Below are positions 8,764 through 16,856 of a stretch of 20,003 bases of DNA, piece by piece (position 1 is the stretch's first letter; every line of letters begins with the position of its first letter). The stretch covers positions 1-20,003 of the forward strand of contig NW_019091895.1 in the NCBI RefSeq assembly GCF_001949145.1. The letters are read 5' to 3'. The position numbers and the translations under genes are program-made. The stretch is from Acanthaster planci. Its lineage: Eukaryota; Echinodermata; Asteroidea; Valvatida; Acanthasteridae. The notes under the pieces are model-generated. The model worked only from the letters and a program-made list of their open reading frames with translations, was not told the DNA's origin and did no database searches.

Positions 8764-11700
8764 CTGAATGACCAAAAAACAAAAGGGGAAAGAAATCTGT
8801 CGCAAGTGTTAGGCAACAGCGGAGCAGCATCAAACTTTGCAAGGAACTCTTTGCTAATTATTTCCAGAGAAAGGCATGAGAACATCCCTAAAAGAAGCTT
8901 TTCCCTAAAAGAATTTCTCAGGAGGGGGTCCTCTCAGAATAAATCTTTATGAAACTTGGTACGCATGTGGAGATGTCCATAACACATGCATCTGTGAAGA
9001 TTCGTCGGGTATTCAGAATTATCGGGTCTGGTATCCAGACTTTATAGAACGAACTATAACCAATGCGCGTGTGTGTGGAAGAGTGTATGTTTTCTGTACC
9101 GTAACTGTATCATGTACATGTACTATGAATGTACTGCACTATTGAGTCGCGATGTGATATGCAACTTTGCAAGTGGCTTGCCGTCCTTGCTTTGTCCTTA
9201 GGGGCACATGATCAATTATTGAATTTGCAGGATAATAATTGAGAACGAATTTGCTGATCAACCATGAAGGTAGAAATAAACCAGGGTAAATCAAAGCCAT
9301 TGAATTAGTGCAAGGAATCATAATGCACATAGGCAATACCTGTGTTCATGTAAGTCAGCAAAATGACGACTTACAGCACAAGTCGGCATTCGTGTAAGTC
9401 GTCATAATTTCTTGAGTCCTGAGAGTGCCGACTTAGCCGGAGTTTGCTTTATTTGTCTATTATGCACATGTTCAGGTCAGAGACAGCAGAGACAGAAAAT
9501 CTGTTGGAACTCGTTTTCGATATCATGGATTATTGAGCTGCATGCACAAACCTTTTCAAAGATGCCACGTGTTCTTCACTGGAATGCATGAACTGATCCT
9601 AGCTCACAGCTTAAAAACTTCATGATTTTTTAACTGTCAACTGAAAATCCTCATTACATAATCTAAGCTGCCACACTAAAACATCTTTTTTGGTATGGAC
9701 TTGCGAAAAAAAATTGAAAAATGATTTAAAGATTGACCGGTCACTCACCAAGCTCTTCCATACTGCTCAGAACTTCCTCTGCTTTGGGTCGACTGTTGAT
9801 GACCCAGTGACTGAACTTAAGTATTCTCTCATCAGTTTTGGGTGGTAGCCTCACTTCTTGAGAAATCTTTAAAAAATAAGAGAAATGACTTCCACGTGTG
9901 CATTTTCAGTTTGTCCTGAGTTTGTGTAAGATAAGGGGAGTGCTTATGGAAATTGTACAGATGTGAATTACAATAAATGGTTGTAAATATGGAACAGAAA
10001 AAAATGGTTTTAAAGAGGTGGGCTTACTCAGAAATGTCTTTCCCCCCACTTTGATTAGTGAAACACAGAGAAGTGGGTTGAAGGCAGTTATGAGTAAGAC
10101 AGGCCATCGGTGAAAGGGGGAGGGTTAAGATTTGAAGGTTTGCACGGTGGAGAAGCTACTAAGTTTGGGCAGCTGCACTGGAACCAATGATCTGGGGAGC
10201 CATGAAGGATGGAACCATGCAATAGAGGATTTTCATTCACATGATTTTTACGGTCAGCATTCAATCCTCACAGATATGCACATGTCTTTGATGTCTCTCA
10301 ATATTCTGACGTACATGAAACTGCCAAATGAAATACACGGGTTTGAAAATGTACGGGCCTCCACAGACATGGTACATCTCCTGAAATGCCTTTGCCCGTC
10401 ATTTTACGTCACATGTAAAACCTCTCTCTGAGCATAGATTTTTTTTTGGGGGGGGGATAAAAACCTCATGTATAAATGTAATTATGTTGACTTTACCCTT
10501 CTTTCATAATCCAGTGATGATGGATGCCCCCCAAGCATGCGAATGAAGATGTGAATGGCACACCACACATCGTAATGTTCGTCAACATCATCTTGAATGT
10601 CTGATTAAAAAAAAAAGAGAAAATAAGTTGCGACGACCTGCATTCTCAACTTTGGGGAAAGCAAAAATTCATCGGGGATCAAAAGCAAGATCTTGCTTCA
10701 TAAAGGAATTGGAATTCTTGATATAGATTCTGCCTGTGAAATAAAGTGGGCAAAATCATGAAGATACAAGGGTAAACCGTGCTGAGTGGAGGCATAATCG
10801 GTGACTTTGCCATAGGACTCATTTCACCGAAGGCCTGACTCACTGCACATTTTACCTTCAAATTTCTTGGATTCACCAAAATCGATCACCTTCATCTTGA
10901 GGAATATGTGGTCAAGGCTTTGGCTAACCAGGATGTTGTTTTCTGAAAAATACATGACAAAAAAGAAAAGAAACTGAACTCTGTGTCCAATAATCCAGGG
11001 ATATCACAATAGCTGTTGTAAATGGTTGTTACACTGTGTAAATGGTTTGGCATTCTGAGAACAAGGTCGACCCACATCACTAAAAGCTGAACAGACAAAA
11101 ACACCAACTTACCATGTATATCCTTGTGCACAATCTTATTCTCATGTAAACACACTAAAGCTCGAAATAGCTCCATGGTCAGAACCATCACTTGTCTTGG
11201 CTCTTTACGGAAGTATTCAATTATTGCCTCCAGATCCCTCAAGCCAGGAGTGTATTCTGAAAATAACATCACCGTCATCTCATTCCGGACCAGACCGAGC
11301 AGTGGCACTATGAAAGGTGAGTTGACTGTAGTGAGGTTGCACCAATTCTCTGCCTCGCTAGGTGCAAAATTTTCGAGTTCGACCTGAAAATGGATGGTCG
11401 TACGGTTAATGCATTTTGCAAAGTACATGTACTTAACAGTAGCAGACTGAGAACCATCAATTTTGGAGGGGAATTTCAATTTTCCTCAGGGATATCATAC
11501 AGCTGTTTACTGAGATTGATTAAAATGGTCTTAAAAGGGAAACACATGTACTCTAGTTTACGCAATGCCTACTTGTAGTTTCTTATTGGAATTCAGTAAG
11601 GTTATAGAAGGCCAATACTCCTACTGAGCCAATTCCAACAACTCAATGATTTCGGATATTTTGCTGGTAAAAAAACCTCAATACTGACACATTTGGCCAC

Positions 11701-14287
11701 AGCATCCATCTTGGTCATTTTGTCTCTGATGATGTTGACGTTGCCATACGACCCTTCCCCTAGTAGGCCCAGTTTATCATACTCCTTGTCTTCTCTATAA
11801 CTATCCTGATTGATGTGAAACTATGGCACAAGAGAGAAATGCATGATGTTTTTACAATCAACGGATATTAATGAGCTCACGCTCCGATTGTCATGCAGGG
11901 CTCCATTTACCCGGTGCAGGCACGCACCAGTGCATGTAGATTTTTTGCTTGTGCACGTAGCTTTTTTACTCACTTTTAACCAGCAAACTACTCATTTTCT
12001 GCATATATTTACCAATATGTGAAAATAAGAATAAAGTTTGTTGAATTCTTGTTATTTCTTTCTTCCATTCCTCACAGCAGATTTATAATCCTTAAATTGC
12101 TGTATACAGGATTATGCGTTACTGATATTTGCAAAATTAGGGTGCATGTAGGTTTTCCTGGTGCATGTAGGTTTTTTGGTCAACATGCACTAGTGCATGC
12201 CACTTTTTTTTTTAGTAAATCGAGCCATTTTGTCATGACAAGGTCACTTTAATTTAAGTAAGACTGCCTATAGGCATGCAAGTAGCAGTGCGTGAGTGGA
12301 ACAAATGAAATAAGTTTGTATGTATACATCATCCTGATTAAAGTATTCATTAAATACTAAAACAGCAAGCACAGCATAATTATAAATGCCCCTCTTTGGT
12401 ATATATTCATGAACATGAACCAAAGAATCCATGAGTGTGCTGCTTGTTAATTGTGAGCTGATTACCAGTTTGGACTTTATACAAATGAAATACAAATGAA
12501 CTTCATACAAATGAAATAAAAACCACAATCAGGGGGTTAGATACCTTATTCTGGTCCAGCAGGACACCATCCTGCCCAGAAGTATTTCTTTTATCCAGAC
12601 TTTTGGCACAAGCAATCAGATCACTTGGTTTGCCATACCTCACCCCTTGTGGTGAAGGTTTCTGATCTCTTTCAAGGTCACGTTGAATCACCTCAGGCGA
12701 GTTGGTGAGCTCAGTGCTGGGCTCGTCTTGTAGGAAGTTGGCTAACTGGGTGTCTTCTTGGGACTTGTCGAGAATGAAGTTCTCTGCTGCATATGATGAG
12801 CTGCCCTGGCCATCACCTGAGCTGGTCTGGTCAGGAAAAGACCCCCGCATGTCAACCAAGGAGGAATCCCTGGCTGGCTGGCTGGCTCTGTGGAGCTCAC
12901 TATCATGGACCGCTCCAGAGCCCCCTACTTGGTTGTCTCTTGAGTTGGTGTCAAGTTGGTCAGCACTTTGGATGGAATCAAAAGTTGGTAGGGAGTCTGC
13001 ACTGGTGTCCACTGTGGTGTCAAATCCAGAGTCAAAATGGCTTCCTCCATGGTCACCTGATGAACTGTCAACTCTGCCAAACAAAACATAGACTCTTTAA
13101 CTGTTAAAGTGTTCTCAGCTAAAGCAACAGTTTGAAAGTGACAAACATATTTGAGACTGTACAAACCCCGGAAAGACTATCACTAAATATTTTCATGGGT
13201 CTAAATAACAATATCTTACTGGACTAAAGACTCAAATTGAGCGGCCATTTGTCTCATCTCTGATGACATGTTGGGTTGGTTGTGATTTTCTTGCCCTTCC
13301 ATTTCAGCTGAGATTGCCTCTCTGATCTGCTAAAAACAAACTAACAAACAAACAAACAAACAAATATTTATAATCATTGAGCCCAACCCAGTAAAGAAAG
13401 ACCAGATGCCTAACAAGGGAAGTCCTCAACTTTGACTGTACACAAACATGGAGGCCATGTTCCCATGACCTGCAATTAGCCTGTAGAGGCCTTCCTAAAC
13501 ATTCTGACATTAAAACCACTGTAGTCTACAGTGTTTAAACCGAAGCCGAAACACGTAGCTATTAAATAATACCCAGCAGCATATGTCACGTATATGTTTA
13601 CAGTCCAAACAACTTGGATCCTATTTTATTACTTTTTCAAAATATCAATTTGGACATGTCCTGGCGATTGTAGGGTCCACGAAAATTCACAGTAGCAACT
13701 TTTAATTAACAGACCAACAACGATGTCAGATTTTACCCTCAAACCAGTCTCTGAAATACTAAATACGCGAAAAGATATTGCCGTTTTGATGGTGACATCT
13801 AACGTTTTTGTTGGGCCGTTAAATATCCACATACTAACTATTGCCAAATGAGTCTGTAACTTGTAAGTGCCAAAGACTCCATGAATGTCATGAGAATTTT
13901 TACTCCTTTTATTTGGGCTTCAGCTACCCAATCTAGTGTTTATTAGATATATACCTGGATATATATCTGGAATGAAATCCGAGAAAATGAGACTTACCTC
14001 GTTGATAGACTGCTGGTGATCACTAGCCCTCTTCCTTGCTCTGTGGATAAGAAGCGCGAACACCTACCTGCTGATGAGTGAGTTTCAGCAGGTATGGAAG
14101 AAACTATTCCCCAGCAGGGGGAAGTTTAAATGTGTAGTTTTTTCAGCTGTTTCGAGAAAATACAAGTAAGTCTGATTTACATTTTTTAAATATGAGACAC
14201 ACCGGTAAATAAAATTTTAGATATAAGGAACAGATAACGCTTACGTATTGCTTGGTAGATGAAACTAATTATACCGACAACCCCCAT
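8684..14287 (-). CDS. Gene B: NIK/MAP3K14-like serine/threonine protein kinase lacking an activation segment
   Basis: Exons in transcript order: 14287-14245, 14038-13998, 13329-13220, 13073-12545, 11820-11677, 11383-11113, 10942-10856, 10600-10497, 9866-9749, 8763-8684 (TGA). All use GT-AG introns and the phases agree; the product is about 508 residues. From residue 66 to about 205 it is acidic and Ser-rich. VRYGKPSDLIACAKSL (209-224) recalls a segment N-terminal to the MAP3K8 kinase domain. The kinase domain has GEGSYGNV (262-269), VAK with Lys284, HKDIHENN (375-382), DFG (400-402) and DVW (419-421). By similarity to vertebrate NIK (for example SPFIVPLLGLVRN beside SPRIVPLYGAVRE, both recalled or read without alignment software) it would act in the cytoplasm upstream of NF-kappaB or MAPK signalling. 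Oddities: no APE motif, and His at the catalytic-loop Lys position. It may be a pseudokinase. Confidence 0.82.
9363..9405. repeat. Perfect inverted repeat with 13-bp arms in gene B intron
   Basis: ATGACGACTTACA at 9363-9375 and TGTAAGTCGTCAT at 9393-9405 are exact reverse complements across a 17-base loop. Related AAGTC and GACTT words continue on both sides (CATGTAAGTC before; AAGTCGGCA inside with TGCCGACTTA at about 9427), giving alternative nested pairings. Confidence 0.75.
9749..9866 (-). CDS. Gene B C-lobe exon
   Basis: 118 nt, phase 0 in and phase 1 out, donor CTTG|GTGAGT. It encodes ISQEVRLPPKTDERILKF, then WVINSRPKAEEVLSSMEEL, the alpha-G to alpha-I end of the kinase fold, collinear with gene A exon 934-1057. 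Confidence 0.82.
10497..10600 (-). CDS. Gene B kinase exon: alpha-F, joined directly after DFG exon
   Basis: 104 nt, phase 1 in and phase 0 out, acceptor TTTTTTTTTTAATCAG, donor AGAAGG|GTAAAG. It encodes DIQDDVDEHY followed by DVWCAIHIFIRMLGG, the alpha-F helix. There is no APE or P+1 loop sequence before DVW. The preceding intron (10601-10855) offers no in-frame exon bounded by splice sites. Confidence 0.82.
10856..10942 (-). CDS. Gene B kinase exon: catalytic-loop Asn and DFG
   Basis: 87 nt, phase 1 on both sides, acceptor TATTTTTCAG, donor GAAG|GTAAAA. It encodes ENNILVSQ (metal-binding Asn present), KMKVIDFGESKKFE (DFG present) and stops six residues after DFG, so almost none of the activation loop is encoded here. 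Confidence 0.85.
11113..11383 (-). CDS. Gene B kinase exon: alpha-C to catalytic loop
   Basis: 271 nt, phase 0 in and phase 1 out. It contains FAPSEAENW (candidate alpha-C Glu), NSPFIVPLLGLVRN (beta-4 region, very NIK-like), VMLFSEYTPG (hinge), RALVCLHENKIVHKDIH (alpha-E and the start of the catalytic loop). The aspartate of HKD is the expected catalytic base. Confidence 0.88.
11677..11820 (-). CDS. Gene B kinase exon: glycine loop and beta-3 lysine
   Basis: 144 nt, exactly 48 codons, phase 0 on both sides. It encodes KLGLLGEGSYGNVNIIRDK (G-x-G-x-x-G intact) and DAVAKCV with the ATP-binding Lys. The donor (GAG|GTTTTTTT) is weak, which might lower splicing efficiency, but the next exon continues the kinase alignment exactly. 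Confidence 0.8.
11929..12213. repeat. Five copies of a GTGCATGTAGNTTTTTT-like 18-mer in gene B intron
   Basis: Copies start at about 11929, 11950, 12141, 12160 and 12192, in two clusters of two and three. Copies 1, 3 and 4 share GTGCATGTAG; copy 2 has GTGCACGTAG and copy 5 GTGCATGCCAC. Each is followed by a T-run. The origin is unknown and I do not recognise a repeat family. Confidence 0.6.
12545..13073 (-). CDS. Gene B large N-terminal exon (acidic Ser-rich region and VRYG motif)
   Basis: 529 nt, donor AATAAG|GTAT, acceptor TTTGGCAG. It encodes a Ser/Asp/Gly-rich, probably disordered stretch followed by VRYGKPSDLIACAKSL and then DGVLLDQNK, which leads into the kinase domain and resembles the EGVLLTEK stretch before the vertebrate NIK kinase domain. 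It is the longest exon of the gene. The antisense open frame of similar length is not taken as a gene. Confidence 0.8.
13220..13329 (-). CDS. Gene B exon 3
   Basis: 110 nt, phase 0 in and phase 2 out, donor GTCCA|GTAAGA. It encodes QIREAISAEMEGQ, a linker, then SEMRQMAAQFESLV, which looks like a charged amphipathic helix. The pyrimidine tract of its acceptor is supplied by a (GTTT)n microsatellite (13344-13369 on the plus strand). Confidence 0.65.
13344..13369. repeat. (CAAA)n microsatellite
   Basis: Six to seven tandem CAAA units lie on the plus strand. On the transcribed minus strand this is (GTTT)n and abuts the acceptor of gene B exon 3. Confidence 0.8.
13998..14040 (-). CDS. Gene B exon 2 (basic, helical)
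   Basis: The donor is GAG|GTAAGTC and the acceptor region is TTATCCACAGAG. The open frame compatible with exon 3 encodes RKRASDHQQSINE. RKRAS is a possible basophilic kinase site. The exact 5' edge is 14040 or 14038, depending on which AG is used. Confidence 0.5.
14245..14287 (-). CDS. Gene B candidate first coding exon
   Basis: ATG at 14287-14285 opens MGVVGIISFIYQAI and runs to a consensus donor (ATAC|GTAAGC) in phase 1. It lies in a CpG-rich patch, as a first exon should. Joining to the next exon in frame requires the second AG of ACAGAG (exon start 14038). If the first AG is used the frame fails, and translation would have to start at an internal Met such as the one in EAISAEMEGQ. The hydrophobic N-terminus could be a membrane-binding helix. 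The residue at position 6 is Ile, so N-myristoylation is not favoured. Confidence 0.35.
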
Positions 14288-14400
14288 CCGTTCAGCGGTC
14301 GTTTTCTGGGTTAGAGGTACTGCACTGCAGCTTCTGTCGGTTTGCGCTGGAAAACCGAACACTTTCGGATGATTCCACGAGGCTAATAACTGTATTTCTC
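14288..14400 (-). promoter_or_regulatory. CpG-rich promoter-like segment upstream of gene B
   Basis: CG dinucleotides cluster at 14289-14382 in an otherwise AT-rich neighbourhood, directly 5' of the candidate first exon of gene B. No TATA box is evident. Confidence 0.35.
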
Positions 14401-14699
14401 TAAGTGGTCAATATTCATATTGTATCAAATGATCTTCATTAGTTTTTCTCTTTCAACCGTGATTTGAAATGCGGGAAAAGTGAAAAAAAAGGCTGTTTAC
14501 TGGAGCTTGGTTGAAAAAGAAACCGTAGGGAATTCCCCACTGTGTTCTCGTGGGCGGAGCTGAAGGGCGGTTTGATTGACTGTGCGTACACCCAGTCATG
14601 TACATGTACGTTATGCATGGGGCTGCTCCGATCCGTACCGTGCCAAGTGCTTTTAGTATCAAAGATCGCGTTTTGGTTGTGTTCTTAATCTTATGCCTC

Positions 14700-15640
14700 C
14701 ATAATGGCGGACGAAAGGTGGCCATCTGCTTTTCTGCTCTCAGAGTAGTAGAAAAACAGATTTTATGTTCTGGTAACATGCAGTTTCGACTTTTCTGCCA
14801 GAACGAACATTGTTTATTTATGCATTTTTCTGCTTCCAAAAAGGCAGATTTTACTTTTTCTTTGTTCGCTGACGGCCCAAAAGCGGCCATCTGCTTTTCT
14901 TTTTTCGAACAGGCAGAAATGATGATCGAACGTTTGACAACAACCGTGAATTCTACTTTTTGCTTGTTTTGATGCTGGAGGAGCAATTTTACATAGGCGG
15001 CCGAAAAGTGGCCATCTGCTTTTCTGCCTTCCAGGGGTCGTGAACGGGGTCGTGAACCTCAGGTTCAAGTTATGACCATTTCTTTTCTTGGGGATTGAAG
15101 ACGTATAAACCAATAATTACAGTCCACCCTATCTTTTATAATGAAAGATTCACATTTTTTCCTTGGACCAAGTAAGCTTGTGTATCTATTGGATGATACT
15201 GCCGTGTGGGATTGGTCCCCAGAAAACATGATTAAGCATTGGTTTCTATACGTCTTCACTCCCCCCCCCGAACGGAAATGGTGGTAACCTACAGGTCCGT
15301 GACCCCATTCACGGCCCATTGAGGACAGAAAGCAGATGGCCACTTTTCGGCCACCTGTGTAAAATCTGCTTCTCCGGTATCACAAAAGCAGAAAAATTGA
15401 ATTCACGGTTGTTGTCAAAACGTTCAATCCACTTTCCTGCTCACGTTAAAATACAGATGGCCACTTTTCGGCCACCAACAAAAAGAGGAAAGTTAAGTGG
15501 AAAAATGCATTACAATAAAATGATCATTCTGCTCTTGAGGTAGCAGAAAAGTCAACAATTGCTTGTTACAAAAACGTAAAACCAGCTTTTCTATTATTCT
15601 GATAGCAGAGAAGCAGATGGCCGCTTTTCGCTCTCCATAC
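14700..15640. repeat. Imperfect long palindrome (two arms of about 460 bp) upstream of gene B
   Basis: The left arm (about 14700-15160) is matched in reverse complement by about 15185-15640. Exact anchors include a 22-bp match (14999-15020 with 15331-15352) and a 19-bp match (14935-14953 with 15399-15417, TGACAACAACCGTGAATTC). Anchor midpoints all fall at 15171-15176, so the axis is single, and a local palindrome CTTGGACCAAG lies at 15162-15172. Indels and substitutions between the arms show it is not brand new. Each arm holds three copies of a CGAAAAGTGGCCATCTGCTT-like module, six in all. I found no protein-coding content or target duplication. It could be a fold-back element or an inverted duplication. 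Confidence 0.82.
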
Positions 15641-15655
15641 TCCATGCATGGAGTA
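15638..15655. repeat. 18-bp perfect palindrome at the outer edge of the right arm
   Basis: TACTCCATGCATGGAGTA equals its own reverse complement. It lies where homology between the two palindrome arms stops, so it may mark an element end or a breakpoint. Confidence 0.8.
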
Positions 15656-15659
15656 AGTC

Positions 15660-15875
15660 TTCCGTACACACATGGTGAGCGGCCATGGTGTCAAAAAAGG
15701 AGTCTGTGAGGTTGGTGTCGAGTCAGATTTATCTTCAGAGTGCAGATTTGTCCCACCGCTTTTGAGAAGGTCCATAAATGCTGTACCGGGTAGGTTTTTG
15801 AAAGGTTGTTTTTTGTGGTATGGATACATCATACCGTTGATGACAGACGGGAACCAGTTTGAAGTTAAGATTTAA
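15660..15875. other. Unassigned segment open on both strands
   Basis: Both strands are free of stops for more than 60 codons (15672-15875 plus; 15832-15566 minus). The minus translation includes KNLPGTAFMDLLKSGG and a Ser/Thr/Pro-rich run, and the plus one PPLLRRSINAVPGRFLKG. Neither has recognised domain content or convincing splice borders. It could be a decayed element or an untranslated exon. Confidence 0.2.
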
Positions 15876-15970
15876 CCCTCACGTGGCAGGTTCAGAACTT
15901 TATTTGTGACATTGCGGGTTTGGTACTTGCGTGTAGAGAGGCCCAACGTCGAATGCAGAGGTGAAAAGGT
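15876..15970 (+). other. Possible non-coding first exon with strong donor
   Basis: A short CpG-enriched stretch ends in GAAAAG|GTAAGTATTT (donor at 15969-15970). The only nearby ATG frames close at once, so this would be a 5' UTR exon of a plus-strand gene lying to the right of the window. No other support is visible. Confidence 0.2.
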
Positions 15971-16499
15971 AAGTATTTTTTTTTAGTTTTACTCATCTCC
16001 AGAGAAAAATTGTCTTAAAACCTTAGAGATGGGTAATCGTACTTTTACCATGCCAGGCTTTTAGTCAGAGGACACATTCTTTATATAACTCATTTATAAA
16101 GAACCCTCAGATTGGAATGCATTCATTGCCGCGATATTTGCCTGAAGCTAATTCTGAAGCCACAGAGACAGGGGTAAAGGCTAAATTTAAGCTTATAACG
16201 GGAAGGCCTACAATCTCATCCTAAATCTTAGTTATGTACACTCATAATGCTTGAATGAATACAGAGGGAAACTGCCCAGAAGATGGGTCTAACATAGACC
16301 GGTAAACAGGGCCCAACGAAAACTCCGTCGATCGTTTACTAAAGAGGAGTATTCGTCTGGCTCTGTTTATGGGTCTAGGTCTAACGTTGATTTGTTTAGT
16401 TCTCCGCAGCTTTCCTGAAAAAAAGTGGGAGAAACAACCTGCGTAAGGCCTCTAGATCTTAGGAGATTTATGCATCAATGATGGTTGCTCAGTCTAAGC
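15971..16499. other. Intergenic or intronic, nothing supportable
   Basis: No splice-supported open frame, RNA gene or repeat is recognised between the donor at 15970 and the G-run element at 16500. Confidence 0.4.
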
Positions 16500-16749
16500 C
16501 AGTGACGCACCTGGAATTTTTTTGTTGGGGGGGGGGGGGGCTGAGACCAGCATTTACCCTCTGAAAATAGCACATGATGGGGAGGGGAGGCAAGTGGCGA
16601 ATTAAAAAAAAAAATTACGGAAAACATTTTCAATTCCGAAATATTGTTATCAAATTTTTGGCAGGGGCATGAAAAAAACGTACAGGTGAAAAACATGTTA
16701 ACTGTAGTGTGAAAGTACTTTCGGACCCGAACCTGGATACGTCATTGTC
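16500..16749. mobile_element. Possible degraded MITE with G14 run
   Basis: CAGTGACGCACCTGG at 16500-16514 and the reverse complement of the 16735-16749 region (CAATGACGTATCCAGG) are partly matching inverted ends, about 10 of 16 positions. A run of 14 G at 16527-16540 lies just inside the left end. The flanking 8-mers do not match, so a target duplication is not confirmed. Confidence 0.25.
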
Positions 16750-16856
16750 AAAACTTGTAGATCAGAGGAGTTTCTAGAAGTGACTGGAGTACATGTTACA
16801 AAACTATCGTAGTACAGCTCAAAGGTTGGTGGGAGAAGATAATATTGCAAAATATA

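Noticed and set aside
8347-8952. 201-codon plus-strand open frame
   Set aside because: It runs across G-tract repeat and antisense to gene B's last exon, has no domain, and its composition looks like translated low-complexity DNA.
10132-10431. 99-codon plus open frame
   Set aside because: It is inside the gene B intron between alpha-F and C-lobe exons, with no splice sites or domain; probably chance.
10601-10855. Activation-segment-like reading in the intron after DFG (a GLPLYLH word vaguely like GTPLYLAPE)
   Set aside because: Retaining the intron meets TGA after 16 codons following the DFG exon, no splice-bounded exon with phase 1 on both sides exists there, and the likeness is weak. It might be a decayed exon, but this cannot be shown.
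10679-10879. 66-codon minus open frame overlapping the DFG exon
   Set aside because: It is out of frame with the kinase and lies mainly in the intron.
12702-13107. Plus-strand open frames of 104-129 codons
   Set aside because: They are shadows of the large gene B exon on the opposite strand.
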